From Actinomycetes bacterium (GTDB lineage Bacteria; Actinomycetota; Actinomycetes; Actinomycetales; Cellulomonadaceae): DNA of 15,995 nt. Below, in pieces: positions 13,198 to 15,995 of this stretch. Each line of letters opens with the position of its first letter. Position 1 is the stretch's first letter. The notes under the pieces were generated by a model. It made no database searches and was not told where the DNA came from. It saw nothing but the letters and a program-made list of their open reading frames with translations. Made by a program: the position numbers and the translations under genes. The stretch is from contig JAEYXM010000020.1 of assembly GCA_023428465.1 (NCBI GenBank), forward strand, positions 1 to 15,995, in the 5' to 3' direction.

Positions 13198-13218
13198 GTC
13201 AGCCCGTCAGCCCGTCAG
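13198..13218. repeat. Tandem 8-bp repeat (GTCAGCCC) after ftsY
   Basis: Two full copies of GTCAGCCC (13198-13205, 13206-13213) and a partial third (GTCAG, 13214-13218) lie just past the ftsY stop. It is noncoding and of unknown role, probably replication slippage. Confidence 0.75.
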
Positions 13219-13224
13219 GGTGAC

Positions 13225-14388
13225 TCAGTCCTGCAGTAGGCCGTCGACGAAGGCCTCGGGCTCGAACGGCGCGAGGTCGTCCGGGCCCTCCCCGAGCCCG
13301 ACCAGCTTCACCGGGACGCCCAGCTCACGCTGGACCGCCACGACGATGCCGCCCTTGGCGGTGCCGTCGAGCTTCGTGAGCACGATGCCGGTGACACCCG
13401 CGACCTCGGCGAACACCTGCGCCTGGCGCAGGCCGTTCTGCCCGGTCGTCGCGTCGAGCACGAGGAGCACCTCCGAGACCGCGCCGCCGCGGCACAGGAC
13501 CCGGGCGATCTTGCCCAGCTCGTCCATGAGGCCGGCCTTGTTCTGCAGCCGGCCCGCCGTGTCCACGAGGACGACGTCCGTGCCGTCCTCACGGGCGCGC
13601 TGCAGTGCGTCGAACGCCACGGCCGCGGGGTCGGCGCCGTCGCGGTCCGCACGCACCGTCGGGACCCCGACGCGCGAGCCCCAGGTCTGGAGCTGGTCCG
13701 CCGCCGCGGCACGGAACGTGTCCGCCGCCCCGAGGACGACCGAGCGTCCCTCGGCCACGAGGACCCGGGCCAGCTTGCCGACGGTCGTCGTCTTGCCCGT
13801 GCCGTTCACGCCCACGACGAGCACGACGGCGGGGCGCGGGGCGCCGTCGTCGTCCACGGCGTCGAGCGCGAGGGAACGGTCCATGTCGCCCACGAGCGCG
13901 AGAAGCTGCTCGCGCAGGAGCTCGCGCACGGTCGCGGTGTCGCGGACGCCGAGCACGCGCACGCGCTCGCGGAGGTGGTCGATGAGCTCGGTCGCGGGCC
14001 CCGCGCCGACGTCGGCGAGGAGCAGGGTCTCCTCGATCTCGTCCCAGTCGTCCTCCGTGAGGTGGTCACGGGACAGGACGGTGAGCAGGCGGGTGCCGAG
14101 CGGCGAGCCCGAGCGCGCGAGCCGCTCGCGCAGGCGCACGAGCCGGCCCGCGACAGGCTCGGGCACGTCGCGCGGCGGCGCCTCCGGCTCGAGGTCGGCG
14201 GGCTCGAGGTCGGCAGGCTCGGCCTTCGCGGGCGGCGCCGTGGTCCCGGGCGCTGCCGGGGCCGGGGCCTCGGGCGTGGGCTGCTGCGGGGCGGCCGAGC
14301 GGCGGCGGCGCAGCAGGACGGCAGCGCCGGTCCCGAGGGCCGCGAGGGCCGGTACGGCGACGACGAGGACGTCAAGGAGCTCGTTCAC
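13225..14388 (-). CDS. ftsY: Signal recognition particle receptor FtsY
   Basis: FtsY is the membrane receptor GTPase for SRP, partner of the Ffh encoded in the same block. The GTG at 14388 gives 387 residues. An N-terminal hydrophobic segment (about 5-26, LDVLVVAVPALAALGTGAAV) followed by RRRR looks like a true membrane anchor, unlike the acidic A domain of E. coli FtsY. A Pro/Ala-rich linker (about 31-78) includes a duplicated EPADL. NG domain: GVNGTGKT at 193-200, DTFRAAAADQL at 223-233, DTAGR at 276-280, TKLDGTAKGG at 338-347 and GLGEGPDDLAPFEPEAF at 364-380. It lies 94 bp after the small membrane protein gene, in the smc-ftsY order usual for actinobacteria. Confidence 0.97.
   Translation of the reverse strand: MNELLDVLVVAVPALAALGTGAAVLLRRRRSAAPQQPTPEAPAPAAPGTTAPPAKAEPADLEPADLEPEAPPRDVPEPVAGRLVRLRERLARSGSPLGTRLLTVLSRDHLTEDDWDEIEETLLLADVGAGPATELIDHLRERVRVLGVRDTATVRELLREQLLALVGDMDRSLALDAVDDDGAPRPAVVLVVGVNGTGKTTTVGKLARVLVAEGRSVVLGAADTFRAAAADQLQTWGSRVGVPTVRADRDGADPAAVAFDALQRAREDGTDVVLVDTAGRLQNKAGLMDELGKIARVLCRGGAVSEVLLVLDATTGQNGLRQAQVFAEVAGVTGIVLTKLDGTAKGGIVVAVQRELGVPVKLVGLGEGPDDLAPFEPEAFVDGLLQD
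14191..14220. repeat. 15-bp tandem duplication within ftsY
   Basis: Two adjacent 15-bp units (14191-14205 and 14206-14220) match at 14 of 15 bases and encode EPADL twice (residues 57-66) in the linker between membrane anchor and NG domain. It is in frame and probably neutral length variation. Confidence 0.85.
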
Positions 14389-14482
14389 GCGACGAAGTCT
14401 CTCAGGAGAGGCGGTTCAAGGCCGAACGGACGGGTCGACGTCGGGCCGCCACGGGCGCGGCTGGCGCCGGGAGGGGTGGGCG

Positions 14483-14821
14483 TCAGCCCCGGACGAGGCC
14501 CCGCAGGGACCTGGAGACCCGCGCGAACTTGTCCGTCACGGGCGTCGGGTCGACGTAGGCGGTGTCCGGCACCTCGCCGACGCGGAAGAGATCCGCCACT
14601 CCGCCGTCGTCCGGCTGCTCCTCCGCGACCGTCGCGAGGTCCTGCCGGGCGCTCGCGAGCAGGCCGATCGCCCCGGCGTCGGGCTCGCGGCGCAGGCCTG
14701 CGCGCACGTCTCCGACGAACTGACGGACCCCGCGCCTGGCCGGCCCCGACACGGCTCCCGCAGCGGCGAGGACGACGAGGGCGATCACGAACGCAAAGAT
14801 GATCCAGCTGTCGGGTGCCAT
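14483..14821 (-). CDS. Small membrane-anchored protein of unknown function between smc and ftsY
   Basis: From the ATG at 14821 the product has 112 residues. An in-frame start at 14929 would add an Arg/Gly-rich, low-complexity leader and is unlikely. An N-terminal membrane segment (about 5-25, SWIIFAFVIALVVLAAAGAV) is followed by a basic turn (GPARRGVRQF) and a soluble domain with acidic patches, EEQPDDGGVADLF and VPDTAYVDPTPVTDKFARVS. The predicted topology is a single span with the C-terminus in the cytoplasm, from the positive-inside rule. I do not recognise a family. Its place between smc and ftsY suggests co-expression, but no function follows from this. The ribosome binding site is weak. 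Confidence 0.65.
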   Translation of the reverse strand: MAPDSWIIFAFVIALVVLAAAGAVSGPARRGVRQFVGDVRAGLRREPDAGAIGLLASARQDLATVAEEQPDDGGVADLFRVGEVPDTAYVDPTPVTDKFARVSRSLRGLVRG

Positions 14822-14938
14822 ACGGCCCAGTGTCGCCCCCCGTCCGCGACCGCGCCCGGGCGCTCCGCGGCCCCTACCGCGAACCCGTACAGAATCTCCA
14901 CAGACCGGCGCATCCCGGGCGTGTCGCACCGGCGGGTG

Positions 14939-15995
14939 TCAGACCGCGGCCTCGGACAGACGTTGGCTGATGACCGTCGTCACGCCGTCGCCGCGCATGG
15001 TCACCCCGTACAGAGCGTCCGCGATCTCCATCGTGCGCTTCTGGTGCGTGACGACGATGAGCTGGCTGTCCTCGCGGAGCTCGGTGAAGATCTCCAGCAG
15101 GCGGCCGAGGTTCGTGTCGTCCAGGGCGGCCTCGACCTCATCCATGACGTAGAACGGGCTCGGGCGCGCCTTGAAGATCGCCACGAGGAGCGCGACGGCC
15201 GTCAGCGAGCGCTCGCCACCCGACAGCAGCGACAGCCGCTTGACCTTCTTTCCCGCGGGCCGCGCCTCGACCTCGACGCCCGTGGCGAGCATGTTCTCCG
15301 GATCCGTCAGGACCAGCCGGCCCTCACCGCCCGGGAACAGCCGGCCGAACACGCGCTCGAACTGCTCGGCCGTGTCGTGGTACGCCTGGGTGAACACCTC
15401 CTCGACGCGGTCGTCGATCTCCTTGACGATCTGCAGGAGGTCCGTGCGGGACTTCTTCAGGTCCGCCAGCTGCTCCGCCAGGAACGCGTGACGCTCCTCC
15501 AGGGCTGCGAACTCCTCGAGCGCCAGCGGGTTCACGCGGCCGAGCACCGACAGGTTCCGCTCAGCCGCACGCAGACGCTTCTCCTGGTCGGCGCGCACGT
15601 ACGCCACGGTGCTGGGCCCGTCGACGTCGTCGCCGCCCCCGAGCACCGGCACCGGCTTGTCGGGCCCGAACTCCGCCACGAGCGCGTCCGGATCGATGCC
15701 GAGCTCCTCCACGGCGCGGGCCTGGAGCTGCTCGATCCGCAGCTCCTGCTGCGCACGCGCCATCTCGTCCCGGTGCACCACGTCAGTGAGCTTCGCGAGC
15801 TCGCCCGACCACGTGTCGACCTCGCCGCGCAGGCGGGCGAGCTGGGCGTCGCGCTCGGCGCGCCCGGCCTCGGCCTCCTCGCGCGCCGCGTGGGCGAGCC
15901 GCAGCGACTCCTCGATCATGTCGAGCGCCTGCTGGGCCCCCAGGCCGACGGCGCGGGCCCGCGCGGCCTGCACCGCCCGCCGCTGCGCCCGCTCG
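14939..15995 (-). CDS. smc: Chromosome segregation protein SMC (partial, N-terminus off the right edge)
   Basis: About 351 C-terminal residues are visible and the frame stays open to the window edge. The first part is coiled coil rich in Ala, Glu and Arg (AHAAREEAEAGRAERDAQLA). The C-terminal head follows: RVNPLALEEFAALEERHAFL, the ABC signature LSGGERSLTAVALL, Walker B with D-loop FYVMDEVEAALDD, and the switch HQKRTMEIADALYGVTM. SMC with ScpA/ScpB organises and segregates the chromosome. The N-terminal Walker A and the hinge are outside the window. The gene ends 117 bp before the small membrane protein and has the usual actinobacterial position upstream of ftsY. Confidence 0.97.
   Translation of the reverse strand, partial: ERAQRRAVQAARARAVGLGAQQALDMIEESLRLAHAAREEAEAGRAERDAQLARLRGEVDTWSGELAKLTDVVHRDEMARAQQELRIEQLQARAVEELGIDPDALVAEFGPDKPVPVLGGGDDVDGPSTVAYVRADQEKRLRAAERNLSVLGRVNPLALEEFAALEERHAFLAEQLADLKKSRTDLLQIVKEIDDRVEEVFTQAYHDTAEQFERVFGRLFPGGEGRLVLTDPENMLATGVEVEARPAGKKVKRLSLLSGGERSLTAVALLVAIFKARPSPFYVMDEVEAALDDTNLGRLLEIFTELREDSQLIVVTHQKRTMEIADALYGVTMRGDGVTTVISQRLSEAAV

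Noticed and set aside
14822..14938. A promoter or RNA gene between smc and the small membrane protein gene
   Set aside because: No consensus hexamer pair and only a weak 4-bp stem near the smc stop; nothing strong enough to report.

Overview
The window is very GC-rich throughout and densely coded, with no tRNA, rRNA, insertion sequence or CRISPR array that I can see. The order smc - small membrane protein - ftsY - amtB - glnK - glnD - ffh, the short family-A DNA polymerase and the GTG/ATG start pattern all point to a high-GC actinobacterium. A Micrococcales member such as Cellulomonas is my best guess; this is inference, since I could run no search.

Region 1 (1-4866) is a divergent cluster around a 129-bp control region (676-804). 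Leftward lie an SRPBCC protein and a MerR-type regulator cut by the window edge. Its DNA-binding half looks like the B12/light-responsive CarH/LitR branch. Rightward is a tightly overlapping four-gene operon: FAD-dependent amine-oxidase-like protein, DUF1365 protein, cyclopropane-synthase-like methyltransferase and short-chain dehydrogenase (GTGA, ATGA and GTGA overlaps). Between the two arms, overlapping divergent sigma70-type promoters lie inside four tandem 11-bp repeats that resemble a CarH operator. I read this as a light- or oxidative-stress-controlled membrane fatty-acid modification system. The methyltransferase has lost residues that canonical cyclopropane synthases use to hold bicarbonate, so its product may not be a cyclopropane.

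Region 2 (4936-7804) holds independent genes: a DUF3467 protein, a convergent family-A polymerase-like protein and a YcxB-like membrane protein. Strong GC hairpins sit at both convergent gene ends (5303-5333 and 7802-7848). The 221-bp gap 6999-7219 between the divergent polymerase and YcxB genes shows no clear motif beyond the YcxB ribosome binding site.

Region 3 (7846-15995, all minus strand) is a conserved housekeeping block. smc, a small membrane-anchored protein and ftsY lead into amtB-glnK-glnD (ammonium uptake and PII signalling), then ffh. The two SRP GTPases therefore flank the nitrogen genes. A GlnR-like box lies upstream of amtB. GlnD keeps its nucleotidyltransferase and HD domains but stops before the C-terminal ACT domains normally used to sense glutamine, with only 27 bp before ffh. 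No stretch longer than 300 bp lacks a gene.
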